Below are positions 37,116 through 48,609 of a stretch of DNA of 64,000 nucleotides, piece by piece. The stretch is from Diorhabda sublineata (taxonomy: Eukaryota; Arthropoda; Insecta; Coleoptera; Chrysomelidae): contig NC_079474.1 of assembly GCF_026230105.1 (NCBI RefSeq), forward strand, positions 25,128,794 through 25,192,793. The letters are read 5' to 3'. The translations under genes and the position numbers were made by a program. Position 1 is the first letter of the stretch; each line of letters starts with the position of its first letter. The notes beneath the pieces are model-generated. The model worked only from the letters and a program-made list of their open reading frames with translations. It had not been told where the DNA came from and did not search any database.

Positions 37116-38029
37116 TGCAATACCACGTAAATACTAAACACTACAAATATTTACAACAGTAATTACAATTTATGATAATTTTCTTCAGATGTCTCTTTAT
37201 GGCCTGTATGGCGATCTAAAGATCTACATAGCTCCTAAGCCATAAATTTCATTAATTCATATATTAAACAAGGAGTGCCTTTTTGTTAAAAAGTCCTTCA
37301 GATGGTGCTTAGAATTATTTATTCCGTCAATCACACATATGGACATAGTTTAGAAAATATGCTTGACTATAAGTTTTGATTTCGGAACTTTAAGTACCTA
37401 TAACTCGGAAACGAGGGGACGAATGAGAATTTTTTTCATGTCACCAATCACTCCAGAATTTTTTGCATCAAGTCCCAATTCAATTACTAGAAGAACGGAA
37501 TTGCATATTGTCCACTTTGATATATAAATTCATAACCTTGAATTTTTGTAACATTTTAAATCACGTTGTTTAAACCATGTCGTTGGTTATTAAACTTTTT
37601 CTTGAAATTGACAAAGTTTCATGATACATTATAGAAGTAACAAAAGCTTAAGAACTGAATTATCCATGTTATGAATATAAAGTTTTTGAAATCAACTGAC
37701 AGATGAAGATTTTTGTTAAATTTCAAGTTTAGGCTATCTCTAATTATCCCCCCAGAATGGTTGGATTCCTTTCTACTCACTATTATTAAAGGCGGGTTTA
37801 CACCCTACGACAAATTGAACGACAAATCGTCGTTGACAAGTTGTAACGATTTGTCGAATATCGCATGTCCGTTTACACGTACCGACTTTTCGTTCAAGTC
37901 AGTCAGTATTTTCTCCTGTGTGAGGTGAATTGTGAAGTGCTTTCCAGCAATGGAGGAATTACTGTTATGGTATATGTACATAACTTGCCTTGCAACAAGT
38001 GTGAAGAGGAAAAGAAAACCAAGAAGTAA

Positions 38030-38257
38030 GTGCAGTCTGCAACATATGCGCCTCCTGATGTTTTTGATCGAGAAAATACCAGCGAGGGTGTTACAGTAAA
38101 AAGTTTACGATGTGATGCAGAAAAGATGCATCGCTTACAACGACGTTCTGGGGGCAAAACTTTGGAAGAAGCCAAAAAAGTTCAAAATGAATTTTGTACC
38201 TATTTTAATGGTGAGGGATCAGTGCCATGGCAGGACAAATTTGCTTTGGATGTGTAA
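38030..38257 (+). pseudogene. C-terminal remnant of Harbinger transposase (HARBI1-like)
   Basis: The frame ends KKVQNEFCTYFNGEGSVPWQ before a stop at 38255-38257, the typical C-terminal FxxYFNxEGxVPWQ of HARBI1-type nucleases. Upstream it covers CDAEKMHRLQRRSG, the end of the DDE domain region. The first two catalytic acidic blocks and the N-terminal region are missing, so most of the gene was deleted between here and the left end of the element. Cannot transpose by itself. Confidence 0.8.
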
Positions 38258-38552
38258 CAGACTTGCAAAGGACCAAAATTGCATAATAAATGTATTTAGA
38301 TATTGACTTTTCACTTAGATTTTAATTTATAAACTGCTAGAATAACAAGTACTTTGTTAAAAGTAAATTATACATTTTGCACATTATATGTATATGAAAT
38401 TACTATTATATTTTGTTATTTCCTTATATTACATCCTAAATAATGTTAACATTCCCTGTAATAAACTTACAAAAAAGACCCTAGACCCTGGTTCAAATGG
38501 GTAAACCTTATTACTTCTTTACTTAAGTATTAAATATTAAATAATGGGTTTA

Positions 38553-38948
38553 CTAACCCTCATTTATGTTTCCTTCTTCGGTTTCATCGAATGTGTTTTT
38601 GGAAATCCTTGCTGGTTCGACGTCATTCAAGAAATGGAGATGTTCGAAATACCACAGATTTGGTTTATAAACTTCATAACTACCTGCTCCGGATTTCAGG
38701 AAGTTGTTTATTTTGTTTTGTTCCCTTTTATATACTGTTCTAAATGAGTTGATTTTTTTGACAACTGTAGATCTGTCTGCTTTTGGGTCGATCTCTTGAT
38801 ATTTTTTCACTAACTCGGCGTAGGCTAAGTCCTTCTTGTTTCTGTCAGAATAATCCTTGCTTTTGGTTTGCCACAAGCATGTAGAGTTTCGGTACAATTC
38901 AATGAACTCTAACAGGAACTCCCGAGAGGCTTGACGTAGGTCTGACAT
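38553..38948 (-). CDS. MADF-domain DNA-binding protein of the Harbinger element
   Basis: An uninterrupted 131-codon frame. Residues about 10-100 form a MADF (Myb/SANT-like) domain: LEFIELYRNSTCLW, then DYSDRNKKDLAYAEL, VVKKINSFRTVYKREQNKI and a YKPNLWYFEHLHFL end. All conserved tryptophan/aromatic positions are present. In PIF/Harbinger elements such a protein helps the transposase bind DNA and enter the nucleus. It is convergent with the transposase remnant and separated from it by about 300 bases. A C-terminal BESS motif is not seen; the last 20 residues are acidic. The only transposon ORF in the window that looks fully intact. Confidence 0.85.
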   Translation of the reverse strand: MSDLRQASREFLLEFIELYRNSTCLWQTKSKDYSDRNKKDLAYAELVKKYQEIDPKADRSTVVKKINSFRTVYKREQNKINNFLKSGAGSYEVYKPNLWYFEHLHFLNDVEPARISKNTFDETEEGNINEG

Positions 38949-40197
38949 TTCACCGAAGCAAACTTATAATAAAAACTGATTAACAACAAAAACTTTCACT
39001 CAAAACCAGAAAATACAAAATTTACTACACTGTCTAGATGGCTTCACAACGGCAGAACTGAGGTACTTCGCTCCAAAAATAGAACTGAGGTGACCGATTT
39101 GACGGAGTCACCGTTTACACGTTCCGACTTGTCGATGAAGCCCTCCGACTTGTCGTTGCAAACCCGAGAAGTTTGTGGAAATTTGCACCAACCTTCCAAC
39201 CTGGCTCCAACTCAGACAAGTCGTAACGACTTGCGGTTTACATACACCGACTTGCATGCAACGACTTATCGTTCAGACAAGTTGTTACGATTTATCGTAA
39301 CGTGTAAACCCGCCTTAACAGTCTCATACAGTGTCAAAGGTTTGGTTCTTAAGTTATGAGGCTGCAAAGGTATTAGTTTTTTTCGAAATTTTTCCTGGTA
39401 GAAGTGCAAATGCTATTGTCAAAAGAGGTAGTAGTCGCTAAGAAAAGAGATCTTCTTACTTCAGTAAGAAGTAGAGATTTAAGCTGATATTATTTCATAT
39501 AACACTAGTACAAGTATATTGGCCGAATAATCTGGTTTCTCGCAAACAAGCATACACGTGTGTCCAAAAATCATAAATTTTCCTCTTATAAGAAACATTT
39601 GGTACAAATATACATAAAGATAAACCAAACAAACGACCACAGTTTTTAAATACATTACATTACATTTTAAATACAATACATTTAAATACATTTACCGAGC
39701 TTGCGGAGATCCTAAATGATTCCATAAACCATATACTCTATCTTCTCTTGAAAAAACCTGCGGACAGGTATAAATGACAAGAGTATTTTTAAGTAATTTC
39801 AAAACACAAAATTTGAATGAACAAATTGATCCCGCTCACATGATTAAACCCTGGAATTACAATAGCTACTTAGAAGATCCCTTCTTTCGATAAATCGATT
39901 CACCTGCACACACACTATACAGCAATCGTTTTAGAAACTGAAAGGTCTGGAGGATTCCCCGATTCAACGTTTCTGAATTTATTTTTGTGGATTTATAAAA
40001 ACAAAGTTTATCAAACCAGACTCGGTTCTTTGGACGAAATAAGACAAAGAAAATTACGTAAATGTTATATAATTACCTCTGAAATGTCCCGATTATGATA
40101 TGGATGAAGACGATTTCGAATGTCTAATTCATCATTAATTCAATTTGCATTAAATAATTGCGTTTACAATTAATTATCATAATGTCTTTGGTTCATC

Positions 40198-41005
40198 TAC
40201 GAGTATGGTCCCAGAAGTACCTGGCCTGATCTAGAGATGGCAGTAGTTGCTTGAAAAATACATAATCTATACAGCATCTGTTTCAATTTTGAAAACGCCA
40301 CGTTGTTTAGTATTTGTGTGGCAGCCATCAATAGTGAATTTGTAAACATGGAAAAAATTGGTCATTGTTATGTCAACCAATATAAAAGCTTGAGTAGATT
40401 CTACTCTCGAGGAGGCTGCTCATTCGTTATCAACAGAAGAATATTGGGTAGCAGAGTTTGAACGAGGACGTACGACCTACGAATACCAGCATCGTAGTGG
40501 TTAGGTTAGGAGAATTCATAAAGTGGTACTGGATCTAAAAAATTGCGGTACATCGCATATTAACTGGAAATTTCCTCACAATGGAACAAAAACAGCGCCG
40601 TAAAGATCGCATTTGGCTAAGAAGAAAGTGATGTTTCATTAAGATAATGCTCCAGCTCTCACATCCATTATTGCTATGTCCAAAATTACTGAGTTAAAGT
40701 TTTAATTGCTACTTCATGCACTCTATTCGCCAGATTAGGCCCCCTGGGATCATTTTCTGTTCCCAGATTTGAAAGAATGACTGGGTGGTCAAAGATTTTC
40801 CAACTATGAAGAGGTGATGTCGGCAGTTAATAAGTATTTTGTGGAGCTTGGCGATTCTTATTATGAAAGTGGTATAGAACTTATTGAATATAGTTAGGAA
40901 AAGTGTACGGAGCTAAAAAGAGATGAGGTTAAAAAATAAATATATATTTTCCAAAATTTTTCTGTAGTCTTTGTTGGGCCAGTAATTTCTAGGACTATCC
41001 TCGTA
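40198..41005 (+). mobile_element. Mariner relic of a third subfamily, internally deleted
   Basis: The left end TACGAGTATGGTCCCAGAAG and the reverse complement of the right end TACGAGGATAGTCCTAGAAA are clear inverted repeats, continuing into ACTGGCC. The coding relic includes KIGHCYVNQY-like N-terminus, KQRRKDRIWLR, then HxDNAPALTS, LHALYSPD and CDFFCSQI-like degraded catalytic blocks and the C-terminal ERMTGWSKIFQL, EEVMSAVNKYFVELGDSYYE and SGIELIE. Stops and a central deletion; length 808 against about 1.3 kb normal. Confidence 0.85.
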
Positions 41006-41009
41006 CTTT

Positions 41010-42190
41010 AGTTTTAATTTTAAATTAATGATAATATAAGATCGATATGTAGTAGCTTTTTCCAAAAATGTAATATAATGTACAGTTAAATATCAAGGTG
41101 GACTGTTTCCTATAGACCTCCCTGTGTATTATTTTAAGGTTTGCGAAAGAACACATCCATATTCTAGATCTAATTAATCGATTTTCATTAAAAGCTACGA
41201 AAACAATGAAGTTCGGAAGATAAGAAGATTGGACAATTTTATCCCGTTGCTAGTTTCATCCTTTATCTACGATAGAAAATATTTACTTTCCAAGATGCGA
41301 GTAACTTTCCTAGACGTTTCAATCCCTCATAGGTAATTGTATTATTCATTATAATTTATGACATCATAGAAGATAAATAACGCTTCTTTGCTGATTGCTA
41401 CTTTGCACGCTCGCGGCTTTAAATATTCGGAAAAACCATCAACCTAATTGAACCTCCTTTAATGTAAGTGATCTTATGTAATTCAGTAGAGTCGAGTCGA
41501 AGTGAGGGAATCCCAAATATAACGATCTTGATTTTAGAAATCCAGGTCAGCCATAAGCAATATCCACTTTTTCATGAAAAAAGAAGCAGTGGTGTACGAA
41601 AAAAATTTTTTTTAGGGATTCATCCAATAACTTTTTAATACATGAGGAAATCAAATGAGTATTCCTCGAGGAAACAACGGAATGGATATTGGATAAAACT
41701 ATCATTCAACTGAACCATTTACATTTGATTCTATTTATAAAAAAAATTAAATTAATTGAGAATCCTTCTCCTATCCCCCAGGAAGGCAAGATGAATTGCG
41801 GCATAAAAATATGATATCCATCAGCTATTTCCAATTAAAGGCTTGAAAATATCAAACATCTTTTTTATAGGTCATATCAACACAAAAAACTTTATTGTGT
41901 CTCAATTTTTTGTATTATTTCTATCATTAATTCGAATCAAAATGAACAAATTATGAAACTATGAATTAGAAAACGTAAAATTGTAGGAAGAAGTGTACGG
42001 AAAATTATTGACTTATATTGATTGATTGAGTTATATTGATTATTATCACATTATCTGGAGGAGGAACCACAAAACGGTGTTGTGAGAGTGGAACACGTCC
42101 TCTTACGGAGACAATATTAATCATAAAATGATATTATATTGTTGTAAGTATGCTAGAAAATTCTCATATTATCGCATAAAGGTATTGGAC
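41010..42190 (+). other. Intronic sequence, nothing recognised
   Basis: AT-rich. A somewhat GC-richer stretch near 41390-41440 (TTGCACGCTCGCGGC) has no assignable role. Confidence 0.4.
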
Positions 42191-42199
42191 CTCACGTTA

Positions 42200-42900
42200 C
42201 GTAGCAATTAAAATCTTAGAACAGTATATTTATAATTGGATTTGGCTATATTGTTTTTACAAATTTTCTCCATCAATATCAATATAATTTTTGCATCCGT
42301 TTGAACCAATTGTCGAATTTTCAATCCATTGATGTAAACATGATAAACATGTAATTTGAACCCATCAATCCCTTCTTCAGGTATAGAAAAATCTGGATCT
42401 GCAGAAATAATAAGAAATTATTGATGCTAAACAAGAACTGTAAGGCGAATGACCCAATAATTTGATATTTTGACTATTCACAAACATTCTTTTTGGTGGA
42501 AAATGATTCGTCTTCTGCGATCGGTTTCCTTGAAGTTTCATAAACTTCTGGCAAACAAATGTTGGTATACCATTCAGAATTGATGAATCTACGTTGCTCT
42601 AATGGAACGGTTGCCACATGTCTAGTTATTCCGAAAAAACAAGCGACCATTTGCTTCGAAGTGCTTCGTGTACGAACAACTTTTGTTGGATTTGGCTCGT
42701 CTTGGAAAACCCATACAGTCTATTGTTGTTTAGTTTCGGATTCTTCGTGCATCGTCTCTCACGATCACACTTGTCTTTTGTAAATACGCGATCGAGTTTT
42801 TTCAGCAATTTTACACCAATCGAAATCACCTTTTTTTGAGCACTTATCAAATTATGCGGTATCCAACACGAACAAATCTTTTTGATTCAATATTGAATTT
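42200..42900 (-). mobile_element. Mariner relic (copy D), 5' part missing
   Basis: The minus strand reads KKICSCWIPHNL, QKK-DFDWCKIAEKTRSR, a degraded GDES block, ETKQQ-TVWVFQDEPNPTKV, RSTSKQMVACFFGITRHVAT, PLEQRRFINSEWYT and ICLPEVYETSRKPIAED. This is the central catalytic portion of the same subfamily as copies A-C, and in places closer to the family form than they are. Frame shifts occur near 42640-42720. The N-terminal third is absent and the other end is heavily eroded. Confidence 0.85.
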
Positions 42901-42904
42901 ATGT

Positions 42905-45470
42905 ACGATCTTTACGAAATCATGGAAAAACATCGCATGATAATATTCGCGATTCAAAGTGGGCACTACATGAAAACTGTATAATTGGTTTATTAAAATA
43001 GACGAGAATAACTTCCATTTGACACACCAATTTTATGTAGAGATTCTATTCAAACATTAAATTGGTAATATTCACTTTGTGAAGGAACTGAACAAAAATA
43101 TGCATTATAGTATTTGCAAAAAAATATTTCCTAAGATTAAAGATATTTGCTGGCCAACAGATCAATAAAGTTTTTCAGTTCAATAGTCGTCAAGAAAAAG
43201 TTTGTTTAAGACCTTTTGAAAAACAGAAAAAAACACATTATGAAGATGATGTGGCTGACTGCAAAAATTTCACAAGAGTGAATATGGCATTTCTTGCTTT
43301 CACATTCGTATTTTTGACTGAAAACCTAGTAACTATAATTGATGAAGGCGTGTTTTCATCAAGATTTGAAGATTGTTAAAAATATCATCAGGGATTTTGA
43401 GATGAAAATATGTTAGGGAACTATTGTTGGTTTATAATAAAAGAGACTAAACCAAAAAACTTTGAAAATATTACCCAAATCTGTTTTAAAGTTATTTTGG
43501 TATTATTTTTTATATTGTAGTGATTATATTTTTAAAAAGTATTTTCCATTATTTCTCAGAAACTTGTGATCTACCAAATGATTAACAAACTTCAAAATTC
43601 TATTCGCATGTTTGAACCAACCATTATATGGTACTTTATTCTAAATATAACACAATATAGTTTTTCATTTATCTGTGGAGGAATATGACACGTACCGATA
43701 TTACAAATAAAATCTAATGGAAACAATACTCGTACCAGATATTTATAGATTAGAAAATTTGAATGTCAGACATTGTGCAATACAGCTTCTCAAATATGAA
43801 TGGACTATCTATCGATCACGTAACGTTTCGGTTTCCAGTATGAAATTGAAGACAATTGCATGTTATTTGGGGTCAACACAATAATCAGGCCACTGTTCGA
43901 TTAATATATTATAGAATCCAGTATTTCATATCTTCAAAAGTTTGTGATGCTTAGAAACTTCGTATTATGCTAATGTAAGATGTAAACCTCAAGTATTAAT
44001 AATAACAAGATCAATTTAATCCACTAACATAGTTTTATATCACTACACAAGATGTCTAGGTGAAATCGAAAATATGGAACTCGCAGTTTCCGAATAAACC
44101 TTTAATTAATTTTTAACAGATCTTGTGAAAAGCTGGATATATGTAAAAGGAAAACCTCGAAATATAATCAAACAAAGAATCAGTACATCCAGTAGATAAA
44201 TTTGAAGGGTTGGGAGTGAATATAACGCGGGAATTGAGGAGCGCATTGAAAGTACTTTCAATCTATCTAATAATCAGTATTACTTTCATTCTGAAAGAAA
44301 ATAAATACCAAAGAAAACAACAGTTAAAACTGTATTAAAAGCTATCCCAACATGTGAAAGGAAAGTTTGCTGGAAAATATACAGAAAGAAAATTATAAGC
44401 GATTAAAAGAGAGTATCTGGAAGCAGTATTAAGAATCCGAAACAAAAGTCGAAATTATTATGTACGATACCAGCTACAACAAATACATTGATTCCTGGAG
44501 CCTCTTATCCGATTTTAATAGTATCAAGAGGAAATATCAATTTTCGAAAATTTATTTTGTTAATATTTTGAGGTTAATATACTGGACTAGCTGGATTATT
44601 CTATACTTATTATTCATCATCATCAATCTCTCATTTGATTCAACTTCGACTCCTTATCTCAATAGTTTCCATACAGGAAATGGCTTGTCCGTGGATAAAT
44701 ATATTTCCAAGTTATAATTAGTTACTTAATTCTAACAATTTATACATAATAGCAATACTGATTCAGTAATGGTGATTGAAAAATAATATCTAGTTGTGAA
44801 CAATTAATACCTTGTTTGGAATAGGTTTTCCACATAGAGTCTTTATAGTTGGTTTAATGAACGAATGAACTTCCGTGGCTTGAAGTGATGAAAATAACGC
44901 ACCGCAGAGTGGCAACATATTGATATTTATAATTAGTTAGTTATTTTATCTTGATTTTTAAAAAGTATTTCCGCCGTTTTCACTCTCGTATATTGTCAGC
45001 TTCCCACAACTTTTGTTTCCCTTCAAAAACGTTTTCTATAGCTTTTTCCAATTTTCTATTCCATTATTTAATAGTAATTGCAAGAAAAATCGTCATGCTT
45101 CAACAAGTTTGAATATTCTCAAATATGCAACCACCTAACTGTGAATTAAGTTTTTTTTGTCTTAAATGACAGAATTAATATATATTGAATACAGCATTTG
45201 CTAAACATGAGACGATATACTAAAAAAAAAGGATTCTATATCAAACTCCTATGTCAGCTCTGTGTCATGCTAAGCTAATTGAAGGGAAAATAGCTGCTAC
45301 AAATAACTTATTATCTATGACAAGTTTAGCAAATCCATGATTTGTTCTCCACAATATATTTAGCCGTTTGAATATAAGCATGATTTTTTTTATGAGAAAA
45401 ACAATGCAACTTTGACAAAATAGACGTTTATGCGCACTTTGTGGCTACTTAATATTAAACTCATTAAACA
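42905..45470 (+). other. Intronic sequence, nothing recognised
   Basis: AT-rich with motif-free ORFs only (for example 44460-44717). A CGTAACGTTTCGGTTTCC word near 43817 resembles the inverted GAAACGTT seen near the Penelope end but is too short to interpret. Confidence 0.4.
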
Positions 45471-45479
45471 AATCATGAG

Positions 45480-46090
45480 TTGCATCTATTACTTTTCAGA
45501 TAATTCAAAAGGCTTGGTTCATTTGGGCCTGTGGTTTGATTATCGAGCAGTTCGTTGTTTATGTGTTTATGAAGTTGTACTTCGTGACTTTCAGCAAACT
45601 TTTTTATTTCATGTAGTTCTCGGTGTAGATTTTTATATGTTCCTTCATATATTCCTTCATATTGGGCTTTTCACTTTGACTATCACTTTAGGTTCAGATG
45701 TAGACCTAGATATATTACTGTTTTCTTATATGGGATAATCTTATCGTTTAGTTTAACTGTTCATTTTCTTATAGGTAAAGTTGCTATGGGTAGATTTTCT
45801 CTCATTAATTTTAATGAACCATTTGTTAGACCAGATATTTATCTTGTTAATTGAATTCTGAAGATTTTTGACAACCTCTCCAATTGATTCTCCAATAGTT
45901 GGTATTGCAGTGTCATCTGCAATGTAACAAATTTAACATTTTCCGTAACAGTGATGTCACAAGTATATAATAGGTACACTATTGGTCCTAAAACGGTGCC
46001 TTGAGGAACTCCTATTTTATTTAGTCAGAGCTCTGAATATTCGTTTTCTTGTTTAATTTTGAATATACGTTCCATTTATATATGATTGAC
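45480..46090 (-). pseudogene. Jockey-type non-LTR reverse transcriptase fragment
   Basis: The minus strand gives GVPQGTVLGPIVYLLYTCDI (palm motif before the catalytic site), TENVKFVTLQMT-like where ATFADDTAI is expected (a frame shift at the catalytic site), ISGLTNGSLKLM (family: WTxKWRIKIN), the family's ENKSTHVNFT region shifted, then NDKIIPYKKTVIYLGLHLN (family: IPYxxxxKYLGMxLD). After that the frame is lost. Order and spacing fit pol of mobile element jockey. Dead. Confidence 0.8.
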
Positions 46091-46099
46091 ATTTTCCAT

Positions 46100-47850
46100 A
46101 TACCTAATCACAACTTGTCGATGCTGGAGATTTTATGCTATTTCCTTATAACCTAGAGAACTTTTTTATTAACAATAACATATCAATAGTCGCAGAACTG
46201 CAAATATGCACATCAAAATCACCGTAAGCCAAGACAAGCAGATTGAAGAAATCCCATATTAAGGTCATCGAAAGTCGATCGAATCCTATATTAAAAGTCC
46301 CTAAGTGAGAAGTGAAACATCAAAAATCCATTAAGCTCTTCTCTCACTATTTGTATTTTAATTGGAAGAACCATTGTTAATGGTCTTGATACGAATAAGT
46401 AGTTCAAATTACATACATAGTATACGCATTAGAAGAAACCTTTAAATAAGGAAATTTCTAAAATGTCTTTGATTAATAAAACGAGAATATTAGTTCCAAC
46501 TACATTGATCATTTTTTTGGATAAAGAAATCGTCTTATAGCAATTCCAAATGATCAATTCGGATTAAGGAGGAATTCCATTGTTGCATAAATAATTAATC
46601 ATATTCCAAGTATATTTCTAAGGAATTTGGAGAAAGCATCTCTGAATAAACTTCCTATAATTCAAAACAGTAGTATACTTGCATTTAGTAAAAATAATAT
46701 TTGGAAAACATCTCTACAGATTAACAAAAGCAATTACCTTTATTTAAAAAAGCCAGCCATAAATATTATATGTGTAAGCACGCACATGCATGCTAGTTTA
46801 CACATGTTATTGGTGTCATTGATCAGAACTCATATGTGGCTCTCTATATGCATTAGCGAATGTCCAAAAGTTTAGAAAACGTGCATATGCAATGTCATTA
46901 CTCATCAATTTCTTTACTGTAACAGAAGAAATTGAATACAAAATAGTTGCAGTATAAAAATTTTGCAGTATTAGCAGAATTAGATCATCTTGTTAGTAAT
47001 GACAAGATTTAAGTGATTGTGTTATCAAATTTGTGACTTCTTCCAAATTATACGACTCGTTGGTAACTTCGGTCTACTTAATACCTCTATTATTACTTTT
47101 CCGCAGTTATCACTATTCTTTCACAAACTTCTATATTTTATCTTGTCCCCAGTTGAATCAAGATAGTAGGAATCTAAATCAGACTAAAGTTATTCAATTA
47201 CATCTCTGTCTCTTTGGAGTGAGCATTAAAACAAAGTGCGAGAAGTTGATCGAATAGATATAAATCGATTAGCCATATCCCTATGTATACATATCGATTC
47301 AAAAATTGTTGGCATTGAATATGAAGTCTTGGAATATAAAAGATGGAATTTGACACAAATCAATGATACATTGATAATTTTAAGTGAAATTTATATTCGA
47401 ATAAAAATGAATGAATGCTTTAACTTAAGATTAAATCAATGTGAATTATTTTTTAAGTGATAAAGTACAATGCAAGAGTTTTTATATCGATTTTCACATT
47501 TGCTTGGCCTTTGTTATACGTTCTTTGCATGTCACTTATTCATAAAGCTTACCGATTTTTGTTTGGTACGATTTAAACATTTCTATGTTTTATAAATGTT
47601 GGAAAAATCTTTGGTAAACATGGAATTATATTGCATTCGACGAAAATCACTTAATTTAATGATGAATCAGTGTATTAGAATATTATTTTTCACATAGAGT
47701 TTTGAATTGTATTGAATTGAAGCCGGTTTGTTTTTATATATGTTTTTATCATAGCAGGCGATTTATTCACATTGTTTCTTTTGAATTTCTAGACATGTCT
47801 ATTGTTTCAATTGTTTTGCTTCTTTATTTTTTAGGATTTTTGAGAACTTC
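46100..47850 (+). other. Intronic sequence, nothing recognised
   Basis: AT-rich. ORFs at 46627-46875, 47033-47257 and 47236-47460 have no domain features. Confidence 0.4.
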
Positions 47851-47859
47851 GTTCGTTTG

Positions 47860-48050
47860 TTTAGTGCAGTTTAGTTAGTTCATAATAAATAGTCATTGTG
47901 ATCGGAACGAAATAGAAAAGTGAAGTAAATTTAAATAAATTATATAGGTTAGTTAAGTGTTAGTGATAAGTTCATTATAATAAGTTAGTTAAGTGTGGTG
48001 TAAACTGTTTAAATAAATTGAATGAATAAGAGACAGTGTATATAAATTCA
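47860..48050 (+). repeat. LTR-like dispersed repeat, plus copy
   Basis: Collinear with the minus-strand copy at 29903-30085: CATAATAAATAGTC, AAATTTAAATAAATTATA, GTTAGTGATAAGTTCATTA, TAATAAGTTAGTTAAGT, AAATAAATTGAATGAATAAG and AGAGACAGTGT. Downstream lies TGTTGCCCCCAGG (48104), faintly like the primer-binding region that follows an LTR. The neighbouring minus-strand retrotransposon starts within 60 bases, so one element may have inserted into or beside the other. Confidence 0.55.
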
Positions 48051-48104
48051 TCCCACCAGTATAAATAAATAAATTTCTGTTCGTTCTTAATTTTTATTTG
48101 ACAG

Positions 48105-48600
48105 TGTTGCCCCCAGGTATACGAATTCACAAAATTCTTCTATCTCGTATTTTTGTGCTTTCCTGCTTTATTCTCTGTATATTTCTTTTCACCAATCATA
48201 TTTTGTCTAGCATATACTTTGTTTTATTTTGGTTTAATCTTGATCCATATTTTTTTTGCAGTTTTTTCCATTTCTTTTTTGTTCTGCTTATTAAAGGAAT
48301 ATCGTCTGCATATGCAATTATTTGCTGTTTGTAGTGGCAAATGAGCCACATGTTGTTTATATCTTGTTCTCTCGTGAAATTTTTTCCAGAACTAGATTCA
48401 AAGACAATGTTGATATTGTATCTCCTTGTTTATATCCCTTTCCAACAGTAAATTTGTTTGATGATCGTTTTAATGGTAAATATCTGATCCGTTGTTCCTC
48501 GTATTTTCTTGAAACCTCAATTCGTTTTCTCCGACTATATTTTCTTAGTACTCGTTGAGTTTGCTCCTCACAACTTCAGATCCAGAGTTCTATTTGACTA
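48105..48600 (-). pseudogene. RTE-like non-LTR reverse transcriptase fragment with internal deletion
   Basis: On the minus strand, IVGEN then GFKKIRGTTDQIFTIKTII (family: EYQxGFRKGRGTTDQIF) is followed almost at once by VGKGYKQGDTISTLSLNLVL (family: VxxGVRQGDPLSxxLFNxxL), then INNMWLICHYKQQIIAYADD with an intact YADD, IPLISRTKKKWKK and NQNKTKYML. About 60 codons between the fingers and palm motifs have been lost, and two frame shifts are present. The KTKYM end is typical of elements widespread in insect genomes. Confidence 0.82.
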
Positions 48601-48609
48601 TTCTACATC

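Larger units (their letters stand above)
37790..39315. mobile_element. PIF/Harbinger element with intact ends, 1526 bp
   Basis: Ends AGGCGGGTTTACAC (37790) and GTGTAAACCCGCCT (to 39315) are exact 14-bp inverted repeats. They are flanked by TAA at 37787-37789 and again at 39316-39318, the 3-bp duplication expected for PIF/Harbinger (TWA). Inside, a plus-strand transposase remnant faces a minus-strand MADF gene. Subterminal copies of GTTTACAC-GT-CCGACTT-type words lie at 37871, 39113 and 39236, which may be transposase or MADF binding sites. Perfect ends and duplication, plus an intact MADF ORF, suggest a fairly recent insertion. Confidence 0.92.

Noticed and set aside
39441..39470. CTTCTTAC/GTAAGAAG hairpin
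   Set aside because: Short and isolated; no associated feature.
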